Origin: Ypsolopha sequella
Taxonomy: Eukaryota > Arthropoda > Insecta > Lepidoptera > Ypsolophidae
Direction: 5' to 3'
DNA: 64,000 nucleotides
Assembly: GCA_934047225.1 (NCBI GenBank)
Contig: OW204000.1
Location: 11,240,001-11,304,000 of the forward strand
Position 1 is the first letter of the stretch. The number at the start of each line of letters is the position of its first letter. The notes below the pieces were generated by a model. That model did not search any database. It saw nothing but the letters and a program-made list of their open reading frames with translations, and was not told where the DNA came from. A program made the position numbers and the translations under genes. This document shows positions 22,641 through 32,943 of the stretch, one piece after another.

Positions 22641-22862
22641 ATTTTATTTATGTAGCTAAATTCATACTCAAGACTCGGTAAGTAGTCAGAACCAAGGTGA
22701 CCCTTTTTGTGAAAATCGCAAAATAAAATTTTGACTTCCCATACTAATTGACTCAGAGTTGTTTGTATATTTTGGCACAAAAATGTATTTTCATATTCTG
22801 CAAAAACGGTCATTTACCACTTACCGAGTCCACAATATGAATTTGGCTGTATAACTAAAAGG
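22641..22862. mobile_element. Foldback element related to the GGTGAA family
   Basis: GTAGCTAAATTCATACTCAA, GACTCGGTAAGTAGTCAGAA is mirrored by CATTTACCACTTACCGAGTC, CACAATATGAATTTGGCTG. The central GCAAAATAAAATTTTGACTT block resembles the centre of 42201-42426 and 45237-45485. Confidence 0.65.
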
Positions 22863-22868
22863 CATCTT

Positions 22869-23140
22869 ATATACAACGTGTAACAGAAAGGTGTAACCAT
22901 ATTTGAAGAGCTTATTCAGTCAATGGTATAGAACAACTTTTACTATGGAACAAAACACGTATCTCGAAAAAAAAATTTTACTGATTCCTAGAATAATGCA
23001 ATGTCGCCCGGCCGAAATGTATGAAAGGGCAGATGTTTTTTTTGAAATTTCAGGGTTGGCCCCATAGTAGAAGTTGTTCTATACCATTGACTGAATAAGC
23101 TCTTCAAATATGGTTACACCTTTCTGTTATACGTTGTATA
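22869..23140. mobile_element. Foldback MITE, TATACAACGTGTAACAG family, complete
   Basis: TATACAACGTGTAACAGAAA, GGTGTAACCATATTTGAAGA, GCTTATTCAGTCAATGG are mirrored almost perfectly at the right. The arms are about 80 bp. The centre includes GCAATGTCGCCCGGCCGAAA. A second copy is at 54990-55228, and half copies are at 25727-25767 and about 37290-37377. Confidence 0.9.
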
Positions 23141-23359
23141 AGGTGAAATAAAAAAAAAATACGAATTCATAATGCAGACTTACTAATCAGGGAAATTCGA
23201 AAAAAAAATGTTTGCTTTCGTATTACCTGTACTAGAAATTGTATTATCCAGTCCATACAGTTTTTTTATTGTTTCTGGAAAAAACATAATTGAACCTTGT
23301 TCCTGATCTGATCACTAACCGAGCCTCCAGTAAGAATTCGAGCGGCATATATCTTCAAC

Positions 23360-23490
23360 GACGTACACCACGACTTATTTGACAGGATTAACTTTAATTT
23401 AAGCGTCCTGTCTTTTTCTTTCTTTATCGAAAAAAGAGGGACAGAACGCTTACATTAAGTTTAGTCCTGTCAAATAAGTTAAAACGTGCT
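23360..23490. mobile_element. Foldback MITE, TTATTTGACAGGA family
   Basis: CGACTTATTTGACAGGATTA, ACTTTAATTTAAGCGTCCTG is mirrored by CAGAACGCTTACATTAAG, TTTAGTCCTGTCAAATAAG. A half copy lies at about 25436-25495 (GGACGCTTGAAATAAGGTTA, GTCCTGTCAAATAAGTTACA). Confidence 0.85.
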
Positions 23491-23642
23491 CCACCGAATC
23501 GGCACCAATGGTGTCGTTTGATCAGCTATCTATTGTACTTGTTTTCGATTCAAGCGTAAGTGTTAAAAACGAAAAGTTGGTCAGAGAAATAGTAATAGAT
23601 AGTTTGAGATCGAATACTTTCAGTTTTCCTCCTTATATTGTA

Positions 23643-24030
23643 TTCAATGCAAGTGCTCGTAAAGGCCCACTTTTTATGCATCAAAACCGAATAGAAAGTC
23701 GATTATTTTGCCTTAGGGCTTTATTATTTATTTATTTTTTAATTTATTTACAATGGTTGGCTAACCTGCAGCCTTTCCTGTGCACCATAAATGTTATACT
23801 TTTTTCCCACTGTTTAACGGCTCTGGATACAGTCCTTTTGAGCCAATCATAATTTATAGTTCACAAGATTATATTAGTTTTATTTCCTCACACTATGCAT
23901 TGAAAAACGTAGTATGATACACGGGCGTGAGAGCAATAAAATACTCGGTTACGTTTAAAACACTCGCTACGCTCGTGAATCGTCCTCGTAATTTATTCCA
24001 TTTCGCCCTTGTAGCATAAACTACTATTAT
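23643..24030 (-). mobile_element. ~390-bp dispersed element, minus copy
   Basis: Reverse complement of 14283-14672 along its whole length, including AAACACTCGCTACGCTCGTG and GCCCTTGTAGCATAAACTAC. The 114-residue plus frame at 23508-23852 is a translation of this repeat and its flank, so it is not listed as a gene. Confidence 0.8.
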
Positions 24031-25435
24031 AGCTTGTTTAGTTTTTTTTAATGAATTACGATATTTTTACAACTGAATTGTTCTTACGGAAAAATCCTGA
24101 AAAACATTTTGTTTACAGACTGTTAATAACAATCATATTTGATGGAGAAACAGCAAATTGTATGTCCCGTAATGATATTTTATACTGCTACATTATTACA
24201 CAATACACGACGAAACACTGCATTTACAAGTACACTCGAAACGAAAATGTACTGCGACTTTTACAATAATTACTCAGACAAAATCAACGACAACGCGCGA
24301 ATGGCTAATTACAAAGAGCTGAATAGGGGCTTTTGCTCTGTGAGCGAAAGAGAATGAAAAAAAAAATACAATTATTAACGATATAGTGGCCGTCGAGTGG
24401 CCCGGTGCATGACGCGTCGTACACATCTGTTCAGAAGCTTCCCCCGCGGATTAAAATGATAATTATTCTGCAGCGATAATTATTGGATTTAGGCTTGTAA
24501 TAATAATAGAGGTTATGTTCACGCGTCGAAAATCGATATTATCAACACGTTTTACGTCGTTTGTGGGACAGTAATGAGAAATAAATTATATTTAAGGATG
24601 TCTTATTTACATTTTCTTTAAAGGCAATGTAAAATAAGAAATTCGTATTTTCGGACTGATATTATAAGTAGTAATCTTCTTATGAAATTAAACTGATGTA
24701 TTTGGCTATCTGATTTCAAATTTAAATTTAGAATAATATATTTAATCTGAATTAATTCTTAAAAATAAATGGGATTGTACAAATCGTGAAATGCGCCCTT
24801 ATCTAACCTACAAAGCATATGGCTGGGCACGTGCCGAAAGGGTTGAGTTCAGACTCTTTTGTTCTTTGCTTTGATGAAAAAAAGTTCAATGATGGTATCG
24901 TTTTCAATGCTAGTTGTAATTACTGTTATTCGACTAATTGTTGCTTTGCGGCACTTAATGGCTTTTGTTTCTGAGTGTACTTGCGCTTTGACCGTGTTTT
25001 TATATGCCATATTGAAATGCAAGTGTTCTCTTGTGTTTTAAAAGGCATACTAATTTGTCAGGATACATTATTTTGTGTGTATTTTGCAAGATTATTCGCT
25101 TTTTTTTTACGACTGTAGTTATTTTGTATTATGGATGAAACTACATTTATATTTTATACCATATTTTGTAAACTTAACCAAAGACGATTCATCTTGTGTC
25201 GAAATATGTCTCAATACTAATACTTTAATATTTAATTTGTTTATAAGTAAATTTATATAATAATTGCATACAATTTAATTTATTTCGGAATTACATTTAT
25301 ACAAAATATATTTAAACAATATTAAGCTCAAGTATGTATTATTGTTGATTATATTTCACCACGACATATATAAAATCTATTTGTATGTATATACAGGTTG
25401 CTTGGAAATTCGACCTATTACTTGAAAGGGGTTAT
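24031..25435. other. 1.4 kb without a supported feature
   Basis: Several frames of 60-72 residues (24051-24357, 24859-25041, 25075-25260) are AT-driven. None has a domain or splice context I can support. Confidence 0.45.
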
Positions 25436-25495
25436 ACAAAGACAGGACGCTTGAAATAAGGTTAGTCCTGTCAAATAAGTTACACGGAATCGACA
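25436..25495. mobile_element. Solo arm, TTATTTGACAGGA family
   Basis: GACAGGACGCTTGAAATAAG and GTTAGTCCTGTCAAATAAGT match the right arm of 23360-23490, including the following CGGAATCGACACCATT flank. The shared flank suggests the repeat unit is larger than the palindrome. Confidence 0.7.
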
Positions 25496-25514
25496 CCATT
25501 TTTAAGCAATCGTG

Positions 25515-25715
25515 AAATAAAAAGCAGAATTATCCTTACCCCTATTATGCGAAAGTGTGTTTGTTGGTTTGTCCTTCTTTCACGCAGCAACGGAGCAACG
25601 GATCGACGTGATTGTACATAAGATTATTTATGGGCCGAAGAGTAACATAGGCTAGATTTTGTCTTGGAAAAATGCAAACGAAGTAAGCGCAGGCGAAGCC
25701 GCGGGAAAAAGCTAG
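25515..25715 (+). mobile_element. Helitron-like 3' end
   Basis: TTTGTTGGTTTGTCCTTCTT, CGCAGCAACGGAGCAACGG, ATCGACGTGATTGTACATA and GAGTAACATAGGCTAG are the familiar body. The end has a GC hairpin (GCGCAGGCGAAGCCGCGG, 25687-25704) eight bases before CTAG|T, as in Helitron termini. There is no coding sequence, so it is non-autonomous. Confidence 0.7.
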
Positions 25716-25726
25716 TTATAAATAAG

Positions 25727-25767
25727 TTGTTTTATATCATTGACTAAATGAGCTCTTCAAAGATCGT
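25727..25767. mobile_element. Remnant of the TATACAACGTGTAACAG family
   Basis: GTTGTTTTATATCATTGACT, AAATGAGCTCTTCAAAGATC corresponds to the inner part of the right arm at 23065-23110. Confidence 0.6.
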
Positions 25768-25787
25768 TGATTTTATATAATTTATAA

Positions 25788-26198
25788 AAGCGGCTGTACC
25801 ACAGGGGTAGAACGCTGACCTCTCAATCTTGAGATCCAGGTTCGATCCCCGGTTGGGGTATGCACTTATGAGTTCTTCGGAATTTAAATTTAGAATTTCA
25901 CTTATGAGTTCTTCGGAATTTAAATTTAGAATAATATATTGATTAATATTTGTTCTTGCAGAACGGTGAAAAAAAACACCGTGAGGAAACCTGCATGCCA
26001 AAAAAGCGCGTATTTGTGCCCAAAGTGCCGCGATAGAGCTCACCACCCTACGTTGGGACGTAATTATCATCGGCGAAGCGCGGGTGTACCTACCAAGGGT
26101 AAACTGTGAAATGCAATTGTGACTTGCATTTCGCACTTGGCACTCGGAACACGTCCGTCACCCCCTCGGAGATTTATGTCGTTACGATATATATATCA
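25788..26198 (+). mobile_element. tRNA-derived SINE, complete copy
   Basis: The head has a tRNA-like pol III promoter: a box A-like ACCACAGGGGTAGAACGC near 25799 and a perfect box B GGTTCGATCCC at 25839-25849, as in a tRNA T-arm. Then come a 3' body (ACCGTGAGGAAACCTGCATG, TTTGTGCCCAAAG, GCGATAGAGCTCACCACC, GTGACTTGCATTTCGCAC) and an AT microsatellite tail. A segment of about 37 bp (CACTTATGAGTTCTTCGGAA onward) is duplicated in tandem at 25863-25935, which is specific to this copy. The 130-residue minus frame is repeat translation. It is transcribed, if at all, by RNA polymerase III and moved by a partner LINE. Confidence 0.88.
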
Positions 26199-26279
26199 AT
26201 TTAATTAGTAACCTTATAAGTCTTGTCCATATAAAACTGAATAAAGTGTCTTGTCATATTTATATTTGGATAATAATAG

Positions 26280-26419
26280 GTTGACCGTCTAAAAAATACT
26301 AGATGAGCAGCTAAATTACTAAGTTGGCATCAACTAGGTTAGGTTAGGTTTCAACATAAATATTTTTGATGGCAATTTAGTAATTTTGATGCCGATTTTC
26401 TATTTTTTGACGGTCAGTT
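26280..26419. mobile_element. Foldback MITE with GGTTAGGTTAGG loop
   Basis: GGTTGACCGTCTAAAAAATA is mirrored by TATTTTTTGACGGTCAGTT, and GCTAAATTACTAAGTTGGCATC pairs with GATGGCAATTTAGTAATTTTGATGCC in part. The loop has ACTAGGTTAGGTTAGGTTT. About 140 bp. Third member of the TTAGG-loop group. Confidence 0.8.
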
Positions 26420-26469
26420 AATTACAACCCTTTATATTTTAGATTCTTAAATTATTTATGATTGATAAA

Positions 26470-26555
26470 TGGTCCATAGATTAGGCTGCGGACCCCCATA
26501 CATATGCTCGGGGACTCCCAGAGGTCCGCGGACCACAGATTAGGAAACGCTGTTT
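26470..26555. mobile_element. hAT-type terminal fragment
   Basis: GGTCCGCGGACCACAGATTA followed by GGAAACGCTG resembles the ends of hAT elements that carry GTGGTCCGCGGACC. Only a short piece remains, and the assignment is from memory of that motif. Confidence 0.45.
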
Positions 26556-26570
26556 TAGAACACAGCGTAA

Positions 26571-26999
26571 AGGTATATAGATCCAGGCGACGCGACGCCG
26601 CAAAGAATTGGCACTTTTTGGAGTCGTTTTACTACGTTTAGTAAGAAGCTACTAGTTTGATAAATTAGTATAACATTTTCGAAACCTATTTCTAGATTTC
26701 TTTAATACAGACACGCGATTAAAAATCTTTCACTCGATAGAAATATTATTAAAATGAGGTCTTCAAACCCACGCTTTCTCATAGTTTGACAAATAATTAT
26801 CATGTACAGACCACAAACATATTTTATTACATGGGTTTTAATAATATCAACATTTTCGTAATTGGAAATTTTTATTTTAGTTTTTTTTTTATATAACTAA
26901 AAAGCAATTTTTTCATATTTCTCCCTGAAACGGTCCCTCTCGCACTGCGCGTTTTTCCGCTTGGAGTGACACTGCCCGTTGAAAACTCGATGCCTCACC
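26571..26999 (+). mobile_element. TTAA-flanked MITE, copy 1
   Basis: Member of the family described at 31768-32182: CACTCGATAGAAATATTATT, AATGAGGTCTTCAAAC, TCTCGCACTGCGCG and CTTGGAGTGACACTG are present in order. The flanks are GTAA (26567-26570) and TTAA (27000-27003), a degraded TTAA target duplication. The ends are AGGTATAT and TGCCTCACC. Confidence 0.75.
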
Positions 27000-27003
27000 T
27001 TAA

Positions 27004-28650
27004 GCATAATTCAGATTTACCAAACACCAGCTCTACTAAATAGTACCTGAGTACAAACGGAACAAAAAAGCTTACATTGGATGGGGTTTTTGTGTTTTAG
27101 CATTCATATCGTACTTTAATTACACATTCATATGCAAATGAGTAGGCCAACTTCTTTATGCCCGTGATTCACGGGACATCATGTTGGACGTTTGGAATAT
27201 CCTAGGCTCGTACGGCTATATCTTAGATTGATCACAAAATAAGCTCTAAAGTCCCTTTTGGACGTTGCTGAATTCGGTAATTTTTTAAACTTCAATGTTC
27301 TCTTTCTGTCTGGTTTTTGGAATTCATATTTTTCTTTATAGATAATTTATAAATTGTTATGTTATTTCAATCATATATTTTTTTGTGCTTTTAAACCAAT
27401 TTAATAAGTGTTTTAGTATTTACAGGAAATTATGTAATATCGGGTTTAAATGGTCCGTTCCTTGTCAGATTTTAGGATGCGTTCAAGATTTTTTTTCTGT
27501 ATTCATGTGTGGTGATGACGTCACTGAAGCTTAAATGAAATGTCGCTTTTTTCATTTAATGTAAGATTTTTACGCTTATGTTTAAATCTGTCTATTAAAA
27601 ACAGTCAAGAAAAGCTCTTCCTCGAAGTTTGGCCTCTTCTTTTATTATTAATATTTACGATTCAAAAACCGTTGAATTAGAACGCAATGCTAAATCAGTA
27701 ACGTCTCAAGGCTTTGAGACTCTGAAATTGCAAGTCTGAAAGGGTTTAGAGGTGCTTATTTAGCATTTCCTTCTCATTTAGTGTTGATTATTTAGCAACG
27801 TCAAAAGCGGGCTTAACTGAAGAACGGCTGGGTCGATTGACTTAAAAATTTGCATGTAAGTAGAATAGTATACATTGATACACTAAAAATACAAAAAAAA
27901 CAATATTTTGCATTAAAAAAAAACCTTTTTTGTGTCAAAGGAAGCTTGCAAGCGTTTGTGAAGGTTCACAAAGTAAAATATTTTGGTTAAACTGTCTGAT
28001 ACAGCCAAAATGTTTTCCCGCAAATCCGTTGAAACATTTTGCGATAGCAGTAGTCATGCATTCATGCGTGATTCGGAGCACAGTAAGTACTGTAATTAGT
28101 ATGTACAGATTATGAAGGGAGACTTTTTTTAGAAATTGCCAGAACGGATTTGAATACTGATTTATGCTAAAGAGTTTCGATTTTAGACTGTGCCCACCTT
28201 TGTGTGTGTATGTACCTAGTTGAACTTGAAATAAAATTAGTTTGCATGTGTTTATGATGAACATTTATGTATGTACGAGTAGCTCAAAACACTGCTTTTG
28301 GTGCAAGTTTGATGTAAGTATCTATAAATTTTATTGTCAGATGATTTTTTTGTTTTTGCATCAAGAAATATCATTTAATTTTTTAAATATTAAAGATATG
28401 TAACTTATTTGTTTTTTTTTTGTTTAGTTTATATTATATATTTATATATATTTTATATATTTATATAATAACACTTATTAAAATAATAATATCCAGATAT
28501 ATTTCGACATACAGTCGGCGTCAGTGGAATTAGATTTAATTTTTTACTTTCATTAAAAACTCTCACGCTCTCCTAAGCTCTCATAAATGTCATAACAGAC
28601 TAAAAACTCTTATAAACAATCATTAAAATTAAAATATAATCATAATATGT
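27004..28650. other. 1.6 kb without a supported feature
   Basis: AT-rich. About 27795-27870 (GAAGAACGGCTGGGTCGATT) resembles a piece of a Helitron-like body. The frames at 27930-28264 are unsupported. Confidence 0.45.
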
Positions 28651-28892
28651 GTATTGGGTGAAGTTTTATCAACCGCTCGAGTTCATACTGGAGATTTTGT
28701 TAATGATCAGGAACAATGTTTTATTATCCTTCAGGCTAAATACAAAAAAAAAATTTTGTTCTCGTTCTGCTTATGCTAAAAATTATATTTGAACTAGTCC
28801 ATTTCATAAAAAAAGTGGTCTTGAACCTTGTTCCTGGTCACTAACCGAGTATCCAATATGAATTCGGGCGGTTGATTAAATTTCACCTTGTA
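28651..28892. mobile_element. GGTGAA-type foldback element
   Basis: GGGTGAAGTTTTATCAACCG, CTCGAGTTCATACTGGAG and AATGATCAGGAACAATG are mirrored by AACCTTGTTCCTGGTCACTA, GTATCCAATATGAATTCGGG and GGTTGATTAAATTTCACC. It sits in TATATTATATG flanks. Arms about 75 bp. Confidence 0.85.
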
Positions 28893-29366
28893 TATTATAT
28901 GTAAAGAGAATATGTATAATATATATAGTTTATAATATATGTAAACATTTATAAAGGGAATTTTGCAACGAGATTCCCTTTATAATTTAGATACGAAATA
29001 AGGCCGGATTATTCGAAATTCGAAAAAACAAAGAATCAGATATTAATTTTAATCTTTCCAAATATATGCCTTTTAACAACAAAAAATCTAAAATTCCACT
29101 GTAAATATCAATAAAATGATCGTAAAAAAATATGACCGTCACTAAGCATGACAACCGTTAAACCGCAAAAATGACCGAATGAGAAACCTAAAAACCTGAG
29201 GGTCTCAAAAGAATACTAATGTCTTGTTTGTATAAATTTTATTAAAGCATTTACTTTATGCGTCGAAGGTACAATATTGTTGACAATTTGGTGCTTTTAT
29301 CGTCTTGTACTCAATCGGAGGTGGAAACCCAAAAGGTGTGCTTCGAGTAATAAAATAAATCTCTAC
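28893..29366. other. Unassigned AT-rich DNA
   Basis: Nothing supported. Confidence 0.45.
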
Positions 29367-29370
29367 TTAA

Positions 29371-29789
29371 GGCGATATGTAAAAGTTTTAGCGTCCCTGT
29401 TACTCTATATGTGAAAAAACCCTCAGTGCAAGAGGGACAGATTCGAGGAAAAATAGCAAAACGTTGATTTTTTATTAATATAAAATGTACTAAAGTTGCT
29501 ATCAAAATTTCATTTTACCAGGTCCTAGATACTGTTAAAACCCATCTTATAAAATATAATCACAGTCCAGATATTATTCCAAATTGTCAAACCAGGAGAA
29601 ATGGTGTCGAAAAACACCTAATTTTAATAAATATTTGTATCCAGCCGAATTTCTCCAATCGCATTTCTGTTTTAGTAGATCCCTACAAAAAGAATCCAAA
29701 AATAATATACTATTTTAACAAAATAATACATTCTTTACTGAAGTAGATATATGCAGGTCCTAAAAGTGTCGTTTTTTTTCCGTAGCGCC
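29371..29789 (-). mobile_element. TTAA-flanked MITE, copy 2, minus strand
   Basis: Exact TTAA flanks (29367-29370, 29790-29793). The ends are GGCGATATG and CGTAGCGCC. Read on the minus strand it has CCTCTTGCACTGAGGG and the GAGTAACAGGGAC block near the family's 3' end. Length 419 bp. The minus frame at 29311-29505 is not a gene. Confidence 0.85.
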
Positions 29790-29793
29790 TTAA

Positions 29794-30398
29794 GAGATAC
29801 CTGATCCGTGGCCCCACTAAATAAGATTCGACATTACAGGTTTAATTAAAAAAAAAACAATTTTATTAATTGGAGGCGTTAAAACGGGCGGAAGAGGCGT
29901 CCCGTATCCCTCACGTCTTTGGGCGCAGAATGTGTTATTTAACCCGTTTGCTGGATTCGGAACACATTTTATCTCTCGGGACTAATTTGGTTACAAATTT
30001 ATTTCGTTGGGAGATCGTTAACAAGGGCGTACATCGCGTTCGCTATCTGGGCCGCACTCGGGACATTGTCGTTACAACAATATATCGACACTTGACCGCT
30101 GATAAAAGGCGAAGCTACACTTTTTAGGATTAAATAATAATAGTCTCTTGAAAAATAATACTCGAGGTTTCGAAATAACAAATAAAAGTTTATAGAGGTT
30201 AAACTATAAAATAAAGGAAACGAAGACATTGATATCGCGGCGAAAAAGTATATTTTACTTAATTTTCAATACCTACGGCTTGTGAAGTTGACGTGTCAAA
30301 TTAATGTTATTTTATTGGCCGTATGTTGCTCGTAATTGGTTTGCGAAACAAACTTGTAGTTATGAATACAAAAATGACAGTATTGTGTAATGATCTAC
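29794..30398. other. Unassigned DNA with a GC-richer island
   Basis: 29870-30127 is GC-richer than its surroundings and carries an 85-residue frame beginning at a TTG, not an ATG. I recognise no domain. It may be a decayed repeat or exon, but I cannot support either. Confidence 0.35.
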
Positions 30399-30788
30399 CT
30401 GCGAAAAAAATACGGGTGTTTCAAATACACGGAAAATTATAATCAGTTTCTGTATATGCATTTTGACTATATAATCTAGGGATTTGAGATTGGAAAATAT
30501 GTTTGGATAAATTTTCCTCGATAGAAATAATTGTTGAAATGAGGTCTTCAAACACACTTTTTCTCCTCGTTTGACGAATTGGAACCATATACAGAACTCA
30601 AACATATTTTATTAGGTGTGTTTTAACAATACCTAGAGATTTGATATTTGAAATTTTGCTAGCTTATTAGGTTTTTCATGACAAATGTAAAACCAACTTT
30701 TTTCCCTTTTGCCCTGAATCCGCCCCTCTCGCACTGCGCGATTTTTCGCTTGGAGTGACAGTGACAAAAATAAAATTCGCATAGCCTC
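30399..30788 (+). mobile_element. TTAA-flanked MITE, copy 3, left end lost
   Basis: Very similar to 31768-32182 from CTGCGAAAAAAATACGGGTG to CGCATAGCCTC, followed by TTAA (30789-30792). The left TTAA and first bases are missing. Confidence 0.85.
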
Positions 30789-30792
30789 TTAA

Positions 30793-31042
30793 ATTCTTAT
30801 TAGACTTACATGAATTCAAAAATGGGTACCTACGTAACAATACTATTTTTCACATCTATATTTCCATGTGACCAGCTGATTGGTAAGACAAATGTTGTTC
30901 ACATTGAAAAATCTGCTATTTGTAGAGATGTTTTGTTGTAAATAAACAAATCAACAAAGTTGATATTAAAAAAAAATACCTTAAGGAAATAAAATAGAAA
31001 CAAAGACGAAAAATAAATTCATCGACAAATACTATTATGTCA
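30793..31042. other. Unassigned AT-rich DNA
   Basis: Nothing supported. Confidence 0.45.
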
Positions 31043-31432
31043 CAGGCAAATAGTAAAATTTGGCATTTTACAAACGGCGTTGTCAGTTTCTAAACGCTCG
31101 ATATTTTTCAATTGGACGAATATTCGTCATGTAGTAGAATTGGGCATTTTAGAACTTGCCTTGACATATAGTAATTGTGTTAGAACTATTGAGGGTCGCT
31201 TCGCTCGGCTCCGAATATGTATTTACATGTAAACCTGACACGCTCTTCCTCGCTCCGCTCTTCCTCGCTCGCTTCCTCGCTTTTTGGTGAGACTTTCAAT
31301 TTTGGCTTTTTCGAAAATGCCGAAGGCAAATATCAAGACAAAGGGCATTTTACAATTTGCCAAACGGCAAACAGCGAGCGTTTAGAAACTGACAATGCCG
31401 TTTGTAAAATGCCGAATTTTACTATTTGCCTG
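31043..31432. mobile_element. Foldback MITE, CAGGCAAATAGTAAAATT ends
   Basis: CAGGCAAATAGTAAAATTTG, GCATTTTACAAACGGCGTTG and TCAGTTTCTAAACGCTCG are mirrored at the right with few mismatches. Arms about 60 bp. The centre has a minisatellite of CTCTTCCTCGCTCCG / CTCGCTTCCTCGC units (31241-31281). The 79-residue plus frame is a by-product. Confidence 0.9.
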
Positions 31433-31763
31433 CAACATCTATTTCGACCCATTTGAGTTTTGAGGTCGTCGTCATGTAGGTAGACTATATTCATTGGACT
31501 AATACTAGTTGTTAATGTCTTTAGAATATGTCATTGTTCTCTATTACAATAGATTCAGACGACTGCCCATAGACCGGTTGTCAACTTGTTCTATAAAAAT
31601 GTTAAATAGACACCTTTAGCTTGTTTCTTTAGAATTGAATTAATAAGATTTAATGCGATAGATATCGGAGACCACACTCTGAGTCACCGTCCGCGTCACC
31701 TCTATTTACTTGATGTCTAAATATGTCATAAAATTAAATATGATATACAAATATAATTACTTC
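31433..31763. other. Unassigned DNA
   Basis: Nothing supported. Confidence 0.45.
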
Positions 31764-31767
31764 TTAA

Positions 31768-32182
31768 GGCGATATGCGAAAAAAATACGGGTGTTTCTTT
31801 TCTGTGTATTTCATGAAATACACGGAAAAATTTAATACATTTCCGGTTTATGCATTTTGACTATATAATCTGGGGTCTGAAGTTGGAAAACATGTTTGGA
31901 TAAATTTTCCTCGCTAGAAATAATTGTTGAAATGACGTCTTCAAACACACTTTTTCTCCTCGTTTGACGAATAGGAATGATATACAGAACTCAAACATAT
32001 TTTACTAGGTGTGTTTCAACTATGTCTAGAGATTTGATATTTTAAATTTTGATAGCTATTTTAGTTTTTTTATAAAAAATATAAAACTAACATTTTTCGC
32101 TTTTACCCTAAATCCGCCCCTCTCGCAGTGGGCGTGTTTTCGCTTGGAGTGACAGTGACAAAAATAAAATTCGCATAGCCTC
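31768..32182 (+). mobile_element. TTAA-flanked MITE, copy 4 (best preserved)
   Basis: TTAA lies on both sides (31764-31767, 32183-32186). The ends GGCGATATGCGA and TCGCATAGCCTC are imperfect inverted repeats. Length 415 bp, non-coding. Internal marks are CTGTGTATTTCATGAAATAC, CGCTAGAAATAATTGTTGAA, TTTTCTCCTCGTTTGACGAA, CCTCTCGCAGTGGGCG and CTTGGAGTGACAGTGAC. A TTAA target is the hallmark of the piggyBac superfamily, so mobilisation by a piggyBac-like transposase is a reasonable inference. Confidence 0.9.
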
Positions 32183-32186
32183 TTAA

Positions 32187-32710
32187 AGCTTCTTGATTTG
32201 TTTTAACTCTGCCGAAAATTCGCAAAAAATTAAAAAATTAACACGGTAAGTCCTGTACTGCTAAGCAATAATGTTCCCACTCTTTCCAAATTTTCAGTAA
32301 GTTCATTAAGATGTTGGTTGAGGTGAGATAAAACTTACGCGATGGATGAAAAATTCTGTTGCTCACATAATAAGGGTCACCTTAAAAGTTTTAATAATTC
32401 AACTCCTATTTAAAATTCGCAAGCCCAGCATCACCCAAATAATTAATACTCGTTAAAATCACACCCACGCTCCGTCCGCGAGCGGCAGTTAAACTCTGAT
32501 TGGAAACAGAATTCCTACTTTACCGAGCAATAAAATAAATAAGCTTTTAATTTTAACTGCTGCTTAAGTATGCAGGAGACAGTTGTGAACGATGCCAAGA
32601 ATTTAATGAAGAGAAGAAGTACATTCCAGGTGTGTCGATGACTTGAGGAGATGATTTAAATAATCGTGACAAAGACATGACCATTCTGGAAATGCTCTAC
32701 TTTTTCTGTT
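32187..32710. other. Unassigned DNA
   Basis: Nothing supported. Confidence 0.45.
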
Positions 32711-32943
32711 TAAGGTGACATTAATTTATGCAGCAAAATTTATACCGGAGGATTGGTTAGTGTTCAGTATGACGAACATATAACACTTTTTGCTAATTTC
32801 GCAAAATAAAATAATGGCATTCCATTGTAAATGACTCGCTGGGCTTGCGTTTGCAGGGAACACGAAAAAATTAATTTACGAATTTCACAAAAAGGAACAT
32901 CAGTTCTTGAACATTTACCGAGTTTTCAGTATGAATTTTAATA
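32711..32943. mobile_element. Diverged GGTGA-type foldback element
   Basis: AAGGTGACATTAATTTATG and TTAGTGTTCAGTATGACGAA are loosely mirrored by GAACATTTACCGAG and CAGTATGAATTTTAATACC. The centre has GCAAAATAAAATAATGGCAT and GAATTTCACAAAAAGGAAC, as in 22641-22862. Old copy. Confidence 0.45.

Noticed and set aside
23508..23852. 114-residue plus-strand protein
   Set aside because: Lies mostly inside the 390-bp dispersed repeat that also occurs at 14283-14672.
25790..25861. A functional tRNA gene
   Set aside because: Box B is perfect but the arms do not form a proper cloverleaf, and the sequence continues into a SINE body with an AT tail.
25744..26136. 130-residue minus-strand protein
   Set aside because: Complete overlap with the SINE, including its internal duplication.
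29870..30127. 85-residue gene in the GC-richer island
   Set aside because: Starts at TTG, no ATG in context, no domain and no repeat partner in the window to judge it by.
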